Assembly: GCF_019049255.1 (NCBI RefSeq)
Contig: NZ_JAGMUJ010000007.1
Coordinates: 374,035-438,034, forward strand
DNA: 64,000 nt
Reading direction: 5' to 3'
Origin: Streptomyces sp. AC558_RSS880
Lineage (GTDB): Bacteria; Actinomycetota; Actinomycetes; Streptomycetales; Streptomycetaceae
Shown here: one piece after another, positions 25,504-35,340 of the stretch
Numbering within the stretch: position 1 is the first letter of the stretch
Layout: each line of letters starts with the position of its first letter
Position numbers and translations under genes: made by a program
The notes under the pieces: model-generated
Seen by the model: the letters and a program-made list of their open reading frames with translations, nothing else
Database searches by the model: none
What the model was told of the DNA's origin: nothing

Positions 25504-28422
25504 ATGAGCGAGACGAACCCCGCTGCCACCGCAGCCGCGGAGGCCGCGCCGCACCGCTACACGGCCGCCCTGGCGGCCGAGATCGAGGCACGCTGGCAGG
25601 ACTTCTGGGACGCCGAGGGCACCTACGCCGCCCCGAACCCATGGGGGTCCCCCCGCTCGAGCGAAGCCGAGAGTGGGGGAGGCGACCTGTCGGGTGATCC
25701 GGAGACGGCCGCCAGGCCCAAGAAGTTCATCATGGACATGTTCCCGTACCCCTCCGGTGCGGGACTGCACGTCGGACACCCCCTGGGCTACATCGCCACC
25801 GACGTCTTCGCCCGCTTCCAGCGCATGACCGGGCACAACGTCCTGCACACCCTGGGCTTCGACGCCTTCGGCCTGCCCGCCGAGCAGTACGCGGTGCAGA
25901 CCGGCACGCACCCGCGCGTGTCGACCGAGGCCAACATGGAGAACATGAAGTCCCAGCTGCGCCGGCTGGGCCTGGGTCACGACAAGCGCCGGTCGTTCGC
26001 CACGATCGACCCGGAGTACTACAAGTGGACGCAGTGGATCTTCCTGCAGATCTTCAACTCCTGGTACGACGACGAGGCGAAGCGGGCCCGCCCGATCTCC
26101 GAGCTGGTCGAGCGGTTCGAGTCCGGTGAGCGCGCCGTCCCCGGCGACCGCTCCTGGAGCGAGCTGACCGAGGTCGAGCGCGCCGACGTCCTGGGCGAGT
26201 ACCGCCTGGCCTACGCCTCCGACGCGCCGGTCAACTGGTGCCCCGGCCTGGGCACCGTGCTGGCCAACGAGGAGGTCACCGCCGAGGGCCGCTCCGAGCG
26301 CGGCAACTTCCCCGTCTTCAAGGCCAAGCTGCGCCAGTGGAACATGCGCATCACGGCTTACGCGGACCGTCTGCTGGACGACCTGGACGCCCTGGACTGG
26401 CCCGAGGCCATCAAGCTGCAGCAGCGCAACTGGATCGGCCGCTCCGAGGGCGCCCGCGTCGGCTTCCCGATCGACGGCGAGAGCATCACCGTCTTCACCA
26501 CCCGCCCCGACACCCTGTTCGGCGCGACCTACATGGTGCTGGCGCCCGAGCACCCGCTGGTCGAGAAGTTCACGCCCCAGGAGTGGCCCGAGGGCACCCA
26601 CGAGGTGTGGACCGGCGGGCACGCCACGCCCGCGGAGGCCGTCGCCGCCTACCGCGCGCAGGCCGCCGCCAAGTCCGACGTCGAGCGGCAGGCCGAGGCC
26701 AAGGACAAGACCGGCGTCTTCATCGGCGCGTACGCCACCAACCCGGTCAACGGCGAGCAGGTCCCCGTCTTCATCGCCGACTACGTCCTGATGGGCTACG
26801 GCACCGGCGCGATCATGGCCGTCCCGGCGGGCGACCAGCGCGACTTCGAGTTCGCGCGCGCCTTCGAGCTGCCGATCCGCTGCATCGTCGAGCCGACCGA
26901 CGGCCGCGGCACGGACACCTCCACGTGGGAGAACGCCTTCGCGTCGTACGACGCGAAGATCATCGCCTCCTCGAACGAGCAGGTCTCCCTGGACGGCCTG
27001 GGCGTCGCCGAGGCCAAGACGCGCATCATCGAGTGGCTGGAGCGCACGGGCCACGGCGAGGGCACCGTCAACTTCCGCCTGCGCGACTGGCTGTTCAGCC
27101 GGCAGCGCTACTGGGGCGAGCCCTTCCCGATCGTCTACGACGAGGACGGCGTCGCCCACGCGCTGCCCGAGTCGATGCTGCCGCTGGAGCTGCCCGAGGT
27201 CGAGGACTACAGCCCGCGCACCTTCGACCCGGACGACGCCGACACCCAGCCCGAGACGCCGCTGTCGCGCAACGAGGACTGGGTCAACGTCACCCTGGAC
27301 CTGGGCGACGGCCGCGGTCCGCGCAGGTACCGCCGCGAGACCAACACCATGCCCAACTGGGCCGGTTCCTGCTGGTACGAGCTGCGCTACCTGGACCCGC
27401 ACAACAGCGAGAAGCTGGTCGACCCGGCCATCGAGCAGTACTGGATGGGTCCGCGCGAGGGCATGCCGCACGGCGGTGTCGACCTGTACGTCGGCGGTGC
27501 CGAACACGCCGTGCTGCACCTGCTGTACGCCCGCTTCTGGTCCAAGGTGCTGTACGACCTGGGGCACGTGTCGTCGGCGGAGCCGTTCCACAAGCTGTTC
27601 AACCAGGGCATGATCCAGGCCTACGTCTACCGCGACAGCCGGGGCATCGCCGTACCGGCCGCCGAGGTGGAGGAGCGCGACGGCGGCTACTGGTACCAGG
27701 GCGAGCGGGTCTCCCGGCTGCTGGGCAAGATGGGCAAGTCCCTGAAGAACGCGGTCACTCCGGACGAGATCTGCGCCGAGTACGGGGCCGACACGCTGCG
27801 CCTGTACGAGATGGCCATGGGTCCGCTGGACGTGTCCCGGCCGTGGGACACCCGCGCGGTGGTCGGTCAGTTCCGGCTGCTGCAGCGGCTGTGGCGCAAC
27901 ATCGTCGACGAGGCGAGCGGCGAGGTGACCGTCGTCGACGGGGGTGACGTCGACGAGGACACCCTGCGCGCCCTGCACAAGGCGATCGACGGCGTGCGCG
28001 GCGACCTGGAGGGCATGCGCTTCAACACCGCCATCGCCAAGGTCACCGAGCTGAACAACCACCTGACCAAGCGGGGAGGCGCGCTGCCGCGCTCCGTCGC
28101 GGAGCCCCTGGTGCTGCTGGTCGCTCCGCTGGCCCCGCACATCGCCGAGGAGCTGTGGCGCAAGCTGGGGCACACGGACTCGGTGGTGCACCAGGACTTC
28201 CCGGTGGCCGACCCGGCGTACGTGGTCGACGAGACCGTCACCTGTGTCGTGCAGATCAAGGGCAAGGTCAAGGCGCGGCTGGAGGTGCCTCCGGGCATCG
28301 CCGAGGACGAGCTGGAGAAGGTCGCGCTGGCCGACGAGCGGGTCGTCGCGGCGCTGGACGGCGCCGGGATCCGCAAGGTGATCGTCCGGGCGCCGAAGCT
28401 GGTGAACATCGTCCCGGCGTGA
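25504..28422 (+). CDS. leuS: leucyl-tRNA synthetase with an inserted repeat peptide
   Basis: Charges tRNA-Leu with leucine. 972 residues: class I catalytic core with HVGH (89-92, the HIGH motif) and KMGKS (742-746, KMSKS form), a CP1 editing domain between them, anticodon-binding helices, and a C-terminal tRNA-binding domain. ATG 25504 follows GAGG closely; TTG 25495 is less likely. Residues 47-59 ([13 protein letters not shown]) sit between AAPNP and GDLSGDP and are encoded by a 41-bp palindromic element (25641-25681) also found in add. The insertion lies before the Rossmann fold and the frame is intact, so the enzyme should be active. Expression is probably controlled by the leader peptide and attenuator upstream. 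Confidence 0.98.
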   Translation: MSETNPAATAAAEAAPHRYTAALAAEIEARWQDFWDAEGTYAAPNPWGSPRSSEAESGGGDLSGDPETAARPKKFIMDMFPYPSGAGLHVGHPLGYIATDVFARFQRMTGHNVLHTLGFDAFGLPAEQYAVQTGTHPRVSTEANMENMKSQLRRLGLGHDKRRSFATIDPEYYKWTQWIFLQIFNSWYDDEAKRARPISELVERFESGERAVPGDRSWSELTEVERADVLGEYRLAYASDAPVNWCPGLGTVLANEEVTAEGRSERGNFPVFKAKLRQWNMRITAYADRLLDDLDALDWPEAIKLQQRNWIGRSEGARVGFPIDGESITVFTTRPDTLFGATYMVLAPEHPLVEKFTPQEWPEGTHEVWTGGHATPAEAVAAYRAQAAAKSDVERQAEAKDKTGVFIGAYATNPVNGEQVPVFIADYVLMGYGTGAIMAVPAGDQRDFEFARAFELPIRCIVEPTDGRGTDTSTWENAFASYDAKIIASSNEQVSLDGLGVAEAKTRIIEWLERTGHGEGTVNFRLRDWLFSRQRYWGEPFPIVYDEDGVAHALPESMLPLELPEVEDYSPRTFDPDDADTQPETPLSRNEDWVNVTLDLGDGRGPRRYRRETNTMPNWAGSCWYELRYLDPHNSEKLVDPAIEQYWMGPREGMPHGGVDLYVGGAEHAVLHLLYARFWSKVLYDLGHVSSAEPFHKLFNQGMIQAYVYRDSRGIAVPAAEVEERDGGYWYQGERVSRLLGKMGKSLKNAVTPDEICAEYGADTLRLYEMAMGPLDVSRPWDTRAVVGQFRLLQRLWRNIVDEASGEVTVVDGGDVDEDTLRALHKAIDGVRGDLEGMRFNTAIAKVTELNNHLTKRGGALPRSVAEPLVLLVAPLAPHIAEELWRKLGHTDSVVHQDFPVADPAYVVDETVTCVVQIKGKVKARLEVPPGIAEDELEKVALADERVVAALDGAGIRKVIVRAPKLVNIVPA
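25641..25681 (+). repeat. 41-bp palindromic element, copy in leuS
   Basis: Begins ATGGGGGTCCCCCCG and ends GAGAGTGGGGGAG; identical over 41 bp to 60056-60096 in add. It folds into a long hairpin closed by GCGAAGC. None of its six reading frames contains a stop codon. Here it encodes residues of an extra loop in LeuRS. Confidence 0.9.
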
Positions 28423-28477
28423 CGTGAGCGTCGGGGCCCGTCCGGCATGAACCGCCGGGCGGGCCGCAGGGCGCCCG

Positions 28478-28554
28478 GTGATCTGGTGGGCCAGGCGATC
28501 CGGGTGGTCTGGGTGGGCCAGGTGATCCGGGTGATCCGGGTGGTCCGGGTAGTC
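28478..28554 (+). repeat. degenerate 9-10-bp tandem repeat
   Basis: Successive units of the form GATCCGGGTG and GGTCTGGGTG, about eight in all, occupy the 248-bp gap after leuS. It is probably slippage-prone simple sequence; no coding function supported. Confidence 0.6.
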
Positions 28555-28559
28555 CCCTA

Positions 28560-28600
28560 CGGGCAGGTTCGGGGTTCTTCAGGAACTCCGGGCCTGCCCG
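28560..28600 (+). terminator. leuS terminator
   Basis: CGGGCAGG and CCTGCCCG form the base of an imperfect stem (28560-28577 with 28582-28600) around loop TTCA, continued by GTTC/GGAAC. Confidence 0.7.
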
Positions 28601-28670
28601 CTGCGTTTACCGTTGAAGAGCGGCGCGAAGCGCGCCGGGACAGGTCAGAGGGGTCCGGAGGAGGAGCTTC

Positions 28671-29402
28671 GTGGAAGCGGTGTTCGCAGTGGTAGCCCTG
28701 CTCTTCGTGCTCTTCGTCGTGCTCGGCGCCTACGCCACGGTGAAGGTCGTCGGCGCCGCCAAGCGCAGCGCGGACCGCCACATCACCCAGGCCCGCCGCA
28801 CGGTCGAGGACCACACCCTGCGGGCCAAGGCCTTCGCGCAGCCCGGCCCGGCCGGCGAGATCGCCCAGCTCCGGCTGAGGCTGCGCACCTCCATGCGGGC
28901 CACCCAGGACGCGCTGGAGGCCGCCGTCGCCGAGGACGAGTCCCTCAAGGAGTCCCTCGGCCTCTTCCAGCGGCTCAGCGCGCACGGCCACGAACTGGAC
29001 GGCGAACTCAGGCGCCTGGAGTCCGAACCGGACCGCACCACCCTCGCCGCCCGGCTGCCCGAGCTGCGCGAGCGTACCGAGCGCATCACGAGTTCCGCGG
29101 ACTCCCTGCGCTGGGCGGCCCGCGACCGCGCCGGCCGTTTCGCCTCCGACGACCTGGACTCGCTGAGCGAGCAGATCGACATGGAGGCCGGGGCGCTGCG
29201 CCACTGGACCACCACGGAGCAGCACCCGGCGCCCCCGCCCTGGCCCGAGGCCCCCGCCGCCGGCCGGACCCGGCAGGACACCCCGGAACCCGCCCCGGCG
29301 AAGGAACAGAAGCAGCAGCCCGCCCGGCCCGCCATCACCCCGCCGGCACCGCGTCCCACCTACCCCTGGCAGAAGAAGCCCCGCCCCGAGAGCACCACGT
29401 GA
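28671..29402 (+). CDS. membrane-anchored coiled protein of unknown function
   Basis: 243 residues starting at GTG 28671 with a strong GGAGGAGGAG ribosome-binding site. Residues 2-25 (EAVFAVVALLFVLFVVLGAYATV) form one membrane helix. Residues 30-175 are charged and helical (LRLRLRTSMRATQDALEAA, LRRLESEPDRTTLAARLPELRERTERI), a likely coiled coil. The last 60 residues are Pro/Ala-rich. The layout resembles secreted-face or inner-face scaffolds, but no family is recognised. It lies between leuS and degV and reads with both. Confidence 0.8.
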   Translation: MEAVFAVVALLFVLFVVLGAYATVKVVGAAKRSADRHITQARRTVEDHTLRAKAFAQPGPAGEIAQLRLRLRTSMRATQDALEAAVAEDESLKESLGLFQRLSAHGHELDGELRRLESEPDRTTLAARLPELRERTERITSSADSLRWAARDRAGRFASDDLDSLSEQIDMEAGALRHWTTTEQHPAPPPWPEAPAAGRTRQDTPEPAPAKEQKQQPARPAITPPAPRPTYPWQKKPRPESTT

Positions 29403-29485
29403 GCACCCCCTGATCCGGCCACCGTCGAACCCGCCCCGCGAGGCCGGGCTGCCGCACGGGCACTACGGCAGGTAACCTCCAGCTC

Positions 29486-30331
29486 ATGTCCCGCCATGTC
29501 GCGATCGTCACCGATTCAACGGCCTACCTGCCGACCCGGACGATGGAGCGGCACCGCATCACGGCGGTACCCCTGACCGTGGTCCTCGGCGACCGCGCGC
29601 TCGAAGAGGGCACCGAGATCTCCACCCGCTCCCTCGCCCAGGCTTTGCAGAAGCGGCGCCCGGTCACGACCTCACGGCCCGGCCCCGAGGTGTTCGCCGA
29701 GACCTACCGCAGGGTCGCCGAGTCCGGCGCCACCGGCATCGTCTCCCTCCACCTCTCCGCCGAGCTCTCCGGCACCTACGACGCGGCGGTCGTCGCCGCC
29801 CGCGAGGCGCCCGTGCCGGTACGGGTGGTGGACACCGGCATGATCGCGATGGCGCTCGGGTTCTGCGCGCTGACGGCGGCGGAGACCGCGGAGGCGGGCG
29901 GCACGGTGGACGAGGCGGTCACGGCCGCGGAGAAGCGGGCGGCGGACACGTCCGCGTACTTCTACGTCGACACGCTCGACTATCTGCGCCGGGGCGGCCG
30001 GATCGGCGCCGCGCAGGCCCTGCTGGGCTCGGCCCTCGCGGTCAAGCCGCTGCTGCAGCTGGCGGGCGGCCGGATCGAACCGCTGGAGAAGGTGCGCACG
30101 GCGTCGAAGGCGATCGCCCGCCTGGAGGAGATCGCGGCCGAGCGGGCGGGCGGGGCGGAGGTCGACGTCGCCGTCCACCATCTCGCCGCGCAGGAGCGCG
30201 CGTCGGCCCTCGCGGACCGGCTGCGGACCCGGCTGCCGGGACTGGCCGACCTGCACGTCAGCGAGGTGGGCGCGGTGATCGGGGCGCACACGGGGCCCGG
30301 ACTGCTGGGGGTCGTGGTCTCGGCCCGGTGA
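29486..30331 (+). CDS. DegV family fatty-acid-binding protein
   Basis: 281 residues. The family binds one fatty acid; in firmicutes the homologue FakB presents it to the FakA kinase, but no FakA gene is seen here. Visible motifs: VTDSTAYLP at the N-terminus, TTSRPGPEVF, SLHLSAELSGTYDAA, VVDTGMIAMALGF, then DTLDYLRRGGRIGAA and VKPLLQLAGGRIEPLEKVRT. ATG 29486 follows TAACCT by 7 nt, so it is probably leaderless. Confidence 0.93.
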   Translation: MSRHVAIVTDSTAYLPTRTMERHRITAVPLTVVLGDRALEEGTEISTRSLAQALQKRRPVTTSRPGPEVFAETYRRVAESGATGIVSLHLSAELSGTYDAAVVAAREAPVPVRVVDTGMIAMALGFCALTAAETAEAGGTVDEAVTAAEKRAADTSAYFYVDTLDYLRRGGRIGAAQALLGSALAVKPLLQLAGGRIEPLEKVRTASKAIARLEEIAAERAGGAEVDVAVHHLAAQERASALADRLRTRLPGLADLHVSEVGAVIGAHTGPGLLGVVVSAR

Positions 30332-30359
30332 GGCCGGTGCGCTCGTACGGGTGACGGGG

Positions 30360-30368
30360 TTGTCCACA
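30360..30368 (+). promoter_or_regulatory. DnaA box before comEA
   Basis: TTGTCCACA matches the Streptomyces DnaA-box consensus and lies within the palindrome GGTTGT-CC-ACAACC (30358-30371), 52 bp upstream of comEA. It is a single site, so it is not an origin. It may give replication-linked control or be chance. Confidence 0.5.
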
Positions 30369-30419
30369 ACCGGGCGGTAATCCCCGGAAATCGAGCAAGA
30401 TCATCGCGGATGGGGTGAT

Positions 30420-31829
30420 GTGCCGGATCCTCCTCGCATGGCACTTCGATCACGTTCACGCACAGGGACAGCGACCAGCGGCCCGGGCCGCCCGCCCGCC
30501 TCCGACGGCCGCGCCCGCCACCGCCGGCCGACCGGACCCCGCGGCCGGGCCCCGCGCCGGGACCGCCGAGCGGTGGCGGAGGAACTCCGCCGCCGGGCGG
30601 AGTCACTGTTCGACGGCGACGACCACTCCGCGCACACCAGGCGACCACCGGCCTGGGCCCTGACCGGCACCCGCCGCATCAGGCGGGCCGGCTCTTTGGC
30701 GGCCGTGAACCGGCCGGCGGCTGTGGATCGCCTCGGGGGCACGGACGGTGGGACGGCTGCGGATCGCGTGCCGGCCCAGGGGCGCTCGGTGACCGTGGAA
30801 CGTGCGGGCGCCGAGGAGCACGCGGCGGCCGTGAACCGCACGGCGGCCGTGGAGCGCGCGGGGAGCACGGACCGACCGGCGGATGCGGGCCGGCCGGGAC
30901 CTGGGAGCTCGTCGGCGAGTGTGGGCCGGTCGGTGGCTCCGGGCCGGTCGGCGGGGCCGGGGCGGGCGGCTGTGGACCGGCAGGCCGCCCAGGGGCGCGC
31001 GGCGGCTGCGGGCCCTCTCGCGGCGGGGCCCGGTGGCGGTGCGGTCGCGATGGACGACGAGGGTGGTGTCGCGGGCCCGGAGGAACCCGGCGGCGGGTCC
31101 GAGCGGAGGCGACGGCGGGAGAGGGCCGGGCTCGCGCTGCGGGAGCGTCTGCCGTTGTGGGTGCAGACGCGGTGCGGGATGGAGCGGCGGAGCGTGGTCG
31201 CGCTGTCGGTGCTGCTCGTGGTCGCCCTGGGGTTCGCCGTACAGCACTTCTGGACCGGGCGGACCCAGCCGGTACGGGCACCGGAGGTGGTGCGCGCGGC
31301 GGTTCCCCACGGAGAGCACGTCAAGGGCGCGGCGAAAGGGGAGGCCGCGCCGGACGCTGCGGTGAGGACCGGCGGCTCGGCGGGCCCCGAGATCGTGGTC
31401 GACGTCAGCGGCAAGGTGCGGAATCCGGGAATCCATCGTCTGCCCGCCGGTTCACGCGTCGAGGACGCGCTGCGGGCAGCCGGCGGAGTACGGCCCGGTA
31501 CCAGGACCGACACCCTGAACCGCGCCCGTTTCCTCGTCGACGGCGAACAGGTGGTCGTAGGGGGCCCGGCATCGGCCGGAACAGCCCCGGGCGGCAGTCC
31601 CGGGACGGCGGGAACGGCGGCGGGAACCGGCCCCACCGCACCGGTGTCCCTCAACACCGCCACCCCGGACCAGCTCGACACCCTGCCCGGAGTCGGCCCC
31701 GTGCTCGCCCAGCACATCGTCGACTACCGCACCCGGAACGGCGGTTTCCGCTCGGTGGACGAACTCCGCGAGGTGAACGGCATCGGCGATCGCCGTTTCG
31801 CGGATCTGCGGAACCTCGTACGGCCATGA
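30420..31829 (+). CDS. comEA: ComEA-like DNA-binding membrane protein
   Basis: 469 residues. The N-terminal 250 are cytoplasmic, basic and low-complexity (degenerate units such as AAVERAG and VNRTAAV). One membrane helix (VVALSVLLVVALGFAVQHFW) follows at about 260-280. An SLBB domain (IVVDVSGKVRNPGIHRLPAGSRVEDAL) and a C-terminal helix-hairpin-helix pair (LNTATPDQLDTLPGVGPVLAQHIVDYR) follow; in transforming bacteria these bind incoming double-stranded DNA. The long N-terminal segment is unusual, since ComEA is normally about 200 residues. GTG 30420 has GGGGTGAT before it; ATG 30438 is possible. It overlaps comEC by 4 nt. Confidence 0.85.
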   Translation: MPDPPRMALRSRSRTGTATSGPGRPPASDGRARHRRPTGPRGRAPRRDRRAVAEELRRRAESLFDGDDHSAHTRRPPAWALTGTRRIRRAGSLAAVNRPAAVDRLGGTDGGTAADRVPAQGRSVTVERAGAEEHAAAVNRTAAVERAGSTDRPADAGRPGPGSSSASVGRSVAPGRSAGPGRAAVDRQAAQGRAAAAGPLAAGPGGGAVAMDDEGGVAGPEEPGGGSERRRRRERAGLALRERLPLWVQTRCGMERRSVVALSVLLVVALGFAVQHFWTGRTQPVRAPEVVRAAVPHGEHVKGAAKGEAAPDAAVRTGGSAGPEIVVDVSGKVRNPGIHRLPAGSRVEDALRAAGGVRPGTRTDTLNRARFLVDGEQVVVGGPASAGTAPGGSPGTAGTAAGTGPTAPVSLNTATPDQLDTLPGVGPVLAQHIVDYRTRNGGFRSVDELREVNGIGDRRFADLRNLVRP

Positions 31830-34414
31830 GGACGGAGACGACGGAGACGACGGACACGGCGGCACCACCGCCCCCGCAGCCCACCGCCCGGCGGCACGTC
31901 CACGCCGCCTCCGGCAAGCGGCTCGGGGCCGCGCACCCGAGGCAGGAGGGACCGACGGACCTGCGGCTGGTCCCGCCCGCCCTGGCCGCCTGGGCCACGG
32001 CCGCCGTGCTGCTGCACGCCCCGCCCGGCCGGGCGGCGGGCGCGGTGATCGCCTCCCTGCTGACGGCCGGCGCCCTCCTCATGGCGCGCAGTCGCCTGAC
32101 CGGGCGGGGACGGGCCACCGCCCACGCCACCGCCGCCGCACTGCTCTGCGTAGCGGCGGCCGCCGGATCGGCGGGACTGCACGGCGCGGACCTGCGACGG
32201 GGCCCCGTGCCCGCACTGGCGCGGGAGTACGCCCCGGTGACCGCCGAGGTCGAGATCACCTCCGACCCCCGGCTCACCCGGCCCCGGGTCAGCGGCAACC
32301 ACATGGCCCCCACCTCCGTACTGGTCGAGGCCGACGTACGACGGGTGGAGCGGGCCGACGGCACGGCGGAGACGACCCGCACGCCCGTCCTGCTGATCGT
32401 CGACCCGCGCCAGGCCGACCGCACCGCGCCCGGTCACGCCGGGGATTCCCCTTGGCTCGCCTTGCTGCCCTCCACCCGCCTCCGCGTCGAGGCACGGCTC
32501 GCCCCGGCGAGGGCGGGCGGTGACCGGTTCGCCGCCGTGCTGCGGGTGAAGGGCCGGGACGGCCCGGAGACCGTGGACGGGCCGTCGGGTCCCCAGCGGC
32601 TGGCGGGACGGCTGCGGGCCGGACTGCGGGAGGCGACCGACGGACTGCCGGCGGACGCGCGGGCGCTGCTGCCCGGCCTGGTCGTGGGCGACACCGCGAG
32701 GATCACCCCGGAGCTGGACGAGGCGTTCAGGGAGACCGACCTCACCCACACGCTCGCCGTCTCCGGCGCCAACTTCACCATCCTCCTCGCCCTGCTCCTC
32801 GGCCCGCCCGGCCTGGCGCAGCGGGCCGAGCGACGCGGACTCGCACCCCGTCTCGGCATCCCCCTGCGGACCACCGCACTCCTCGGCGCGACGCTCTCCC
32901 TCGCCTTCGTCGTCGTGTGCCGGCCCGATCCCAGCGTGCTGCGGGCCGCCGCCTGCGGCTCCGTCGCCCTGCTCGCGCTCGCCACCGGCCGCCGCAGATC
33001 ACTGATCCCGGCGCTGGCGACGGCGGTCCTGCTCCTGGTGCTCTACGACCCCTGGCTGGCCCGCAGTCCCGGCTTCCTGCTCTCCGTGCTGGCCACCGGC
33101 GCGCTGCTCACGCTCGCGCCACGCTGGAGCGCGGGACTGCGGCGGCGCGGTGTGCCGTCCCGCCTCGCGGAGGCGCTGGCCGCCGCGGGTGCCGCGCAGG
33201 CGGTGTGCGCGCCGGTGGTCGCCGTGCTGGCGGCGCGGGTGAGCCTGGTGGCGATCCCGTGCAACCTGCTCGCGGAGTTCGCGCTCGCGCCGGCCACGGT
33301 GCTGGGCTTCCTGGCCCTGGCCACGGCACCGGTGGCGATGCCGGCGGCGAAGGCACTGGCCTGGTGCGCGAGCTGGCCCGCGGAGTGGATCGCGCAGGTC
33401 GCCAGAACGGGGGCCGCGCTGCCCGGCGCGGGAGTGGACTGGCCCGGCAGCTGGGCCGGTGCGGCGGCACTCGGCGCCCTCACCCTGGCGGCACTGGTCG
33501 TAGGGCGACGGCTGCTGCGGCACCCCTGGTGGTGCGCCGCCTGCGCACTCCTGCTGGTGCTGGTGGTGGTACAGCCACGCCCCCTCACCCGGGCGATCAC
33601 GGGCTGGCCCCCGCCGGGCTGGCGGCTGGTGATGTGCGATGTCGGTCAGGGCGACGCGCTGGTACTGGCGGCGGGCGAGGGCGCCGGCGTGGTCGTGGAC
33701 GCCGGCCCCGACCCGGCCCTCGCCGACCACTGCCTGCGCTCCCTCGGCGTCACCAGCATCCCCCTCGTCGTCCTGACCCACTTCCACGCCGACCACGTGG
33801 CGGGCCTCCCCGGCGTACTGCGCGGACGCGCGGTGGGCGCCATCGAGACGACGTCCTTCGAAGAACCCGCCGACCAGGCCGCGTTCGTCCGAAGACTCGC
33901 CGCCGCCCGCCACATCCCGGTGACGCACGCCGCCGCCGGTGAGGCGCGGCGCGCGGGGGAGCTGTCCTGGGAGGTGGTGTGGCCACCGCCGAGCGCCCCG
34001 CCGACCGCGGACCCACAGCCCGCGGGCCCCGTGCCGGAGGGCCCGAACGACGCCAGCGTGGCCATGCTGGTCCGCACGGCCGGCCTGCGCCTGCTGCTCC
34101 TCGGGGACCTGGAACCCCCGGCCCAGCGCGCCCTGGCGAGGTCACCCGCGGCCGGACGACTGGCCGGCGTGGACGTCCTCAAGGTCGCCCACCACGGCTC
34201 GGCGTATCAAGACCCGGACCTCATACGCCGGGCGGCCCCACGGCTGGCGCTCATCAGCACGGGGAAGGACAACACGTACGGGCATCCTGCCCCGAACACG
34301 GTCGCCGCGCTGCGGGCCGGGGGAGCGACGGTGCTGCGGACGGACCGGGACGGGGCGCTGGCGGTGACCGTCGGCGAAAACGGGGGCGGGGAACTGCGAG
34401 TGGCGCGACACTGA
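31826..34414 (+). CDS. comEC: ComEC/Rec2 DNA channel with metallo-beta-lactamase domain
   Basis: 862 residues, the usual three-part ComEC: an N-terminal soluble OB/DUF4131 region, a central competence domain with about eight membrane helices (starting around LAVSGANFTILLALLL), and a C-terminal metallo-beta-lactamase domain. The latter retains HFHADH (His652, His654, Asp656, His657), LLLGDLE and VAHHGS, so nuclease-type metal binding looks intact. In competent bacteria ComEC carries single-stranded DNA across the membrane. ATG 31826 overlaps the comEA stop (ATGA). Natural competence is not generally described in Streptomyces, so the present role is open. Confidence 0.92.
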   Translation: MRTETTETTDTAAPPPPQPTARRHVHAASGKRLGAAHPRQEGPTDLRLVPPALAAWATAAVLLHAPPGRAAGAVIASLLTAGALLMARSRLTGRGRATAHATAAALLCVAAAAGSAGLHGADLRRGPVPALAREYAPVTAEVEITSDPRLTRPRVSGNHMAPTSVLVEADVRRVERADGTAETTRTPVLLIVDPRQADRTAPGHAGDSPWLALLPSTRLRVEARLAPARAGGDRFAAVLRVKGRDGPETVDGPSGPQRLAGRLRAGLREATDGLPADARALLPGLVVGDTARITPELDEAFRETDLTHTLAVSGANFTILLALLLGPPGLAQRAERRGLAPRLGIPLRTTALLGATLSLAFVVVCRPDPSVLRAAACGSVALLALATGRRRSLIPALATAVLLLVLYDPWLARSPGFLLSVLATGALLTLAPRWSAGLRRRGVPSRLAEALAAAGAAQAVCAPVVAVLAARVSLVAIPCNLLAEFALAPATVLGFLALATAPVAMPAAKALAWCASWPAEWIAQVARTGAALPGAGVDWPGSWAGAAALGALTLAALVVGRRLLRHPWWCAACALLLVLVVVQPRPLTRAITGWPPPGWRLVMCDVGQGDALVLAAGEGAGVVVDAGPDPALADHCLRSLGVTSIPLVVLTHFHADHVAGLPGVLRGRAVGAIETTSFEEPADQAAFVRRLAAARHIPVTHAAAGEARRAGELSWEVVWPPPSAPPTADPQPAGPVPEGPNDASVAMLVRTAGLRLLLLGDLEPPAQRALARSPAAGRLAGVDVLKVAHHGSAYQDPDLIRRAAPRLALISTGKDNTYGHPAPNTVAALRAGGATVLRTDRDGALAVTVGENGGGELRVARH

Positions 34415-34476
34415 CGTTCCCACCCCGGCTTTTTCGCTCACCCCCAGCATCCAGGTGCGGTGACCGGTGGCGGTGA

Positions 34477-35313
34477 TCAGGGGTGTGCGCCCCTTCCGCC
34501 CGGCTGGTCCGACGGATTCGTCCGGCCGGCCGCGGTGTCGAGTCGCCGCAGGAAGTCCGCCAGGGCCGCGTCGAACGCGTCGGGGCGTTCCAGGTTGGGC
34601 AGGTGGGCCGCCCCGTCGACGACGACGAGGGTGGAGTCGGGGAGGAGGGCGTGCAGCGACTCGGCGTCGCTGACGGGCGTGTACTCGTCCTCGGCGCCGA
34701 CGACGACCAGTGCGGGCACCGTGACCCCGCTCAGCAGCGGGCGGTAGTCGGGCCGTTCGGCGCGGCCGCGCAGGGCCGCGGCGGCGCCCCGCGGGTCGGT
34801 GCGGGTCATCATGCGGTGGACGTGCGCCGCGACGGCCGGAGGCGCGTGGGGCGCGACCATCTTGTACAGCACCTCGTCGGCGTAGCCCCGCATGCCCTCG
34901 CGCAGCAGCCGGTCCGCCATGGCGTTGCGGGCCCGGCGCCCTTCCGGGGTCTCGGGCGCGGCGAAGGTGTCCGCGAGCAGCAGACCGCGGACGCGCTCCG
35001 GGAACCGGGCGTAGCACTCCATGACGATCTGCCCGCCCATCGACAGTCCGCCGAGGACGCACCGGTCCACGTCCAGGGAGTCGAGCAGTTCCTCGATGTC
35101 GTCCGCGAACACGGACAGCGCCGTGACGCCCGGGGTGACGGGCGACGCGCCGTAGCCGCGCAGGTCGGGCGCGATCACCCGGCGCCCGGGCGAGAAGGCG
35201 GCGATCTGCGGGGCCCACATGGTGTGGTCGAAGGGGTGGCCGTGGACGAGGACGAGGGGCAGCGCGGAGGCGCCGGCGTTCCCCTCGGCCCGGTGTGCGA
35301 GACGGGATGCCAT
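34477..35313 (-). CDS. alpha/beta hydrolase
   Basis: 278 residues of the alpha/beta-hydrolase fold. LVHGHPFDHTMW forms the oxyanion loop, GLSMGGQ the nucleophile elbow (Ser), VVGAEDEYTP carries the acid, and GAAHLPNLERPD the catalytic His. The pattern suits an esterase or 3-oxoadipate enol-lactonase type enzyme; the substrate is unassigned. Start ATG 35313. It lies 80 bp downstream of the MocR regulator, with repeats between them that look like its operator. Confidence 0.9.
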   Translation of the reverse strand: MASRLAHRAEGNAGASALPLVLVHGHPFDHTMWAPQIAAFSPGRRVIAPDLRGYGASPVTPGVTALSVFADDIEELLDSLDVDRCVLGGLSMGGQIVMECYARFPERVRGLLLADTFAAPETPEGRRARNAMADRLLREGMRGYADEVLYKMVAPHAPPAVAAHVHRMMTRTDPRGAAAALRGRAERPDYRPLLSGVTVPALVVVGAEDEYTPVSDAESLHALLPDSTLVVVDGAAHLPNLERPDAFDAALADFLRRLDTAAGRTNPSDQPGGRGAHP

Positions 35314-35340
35314 GCGGACGACCCTAGAAGCACGCCACTA

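Noticed and set aside
25396-28191. A 931-codon minus-strand open frame
   Set aside because: Antisense to leuS, without domains; the forward frame has HVGH and KMGKS.
28447-28695. An ORF with IRVVWVGQVIRVIRVV-like hydrophobic repeats
   Set aside because: It is produced by the degenerate 9-10-bp tandem repeat after leuS and overlaps the leuS terminator.
30360-30368. The DnaA box as part of a replication origin
   Set aside because: Only one box was found here, without a cluster, dnaA or dnaN. It can only be a regulatory or chance site.
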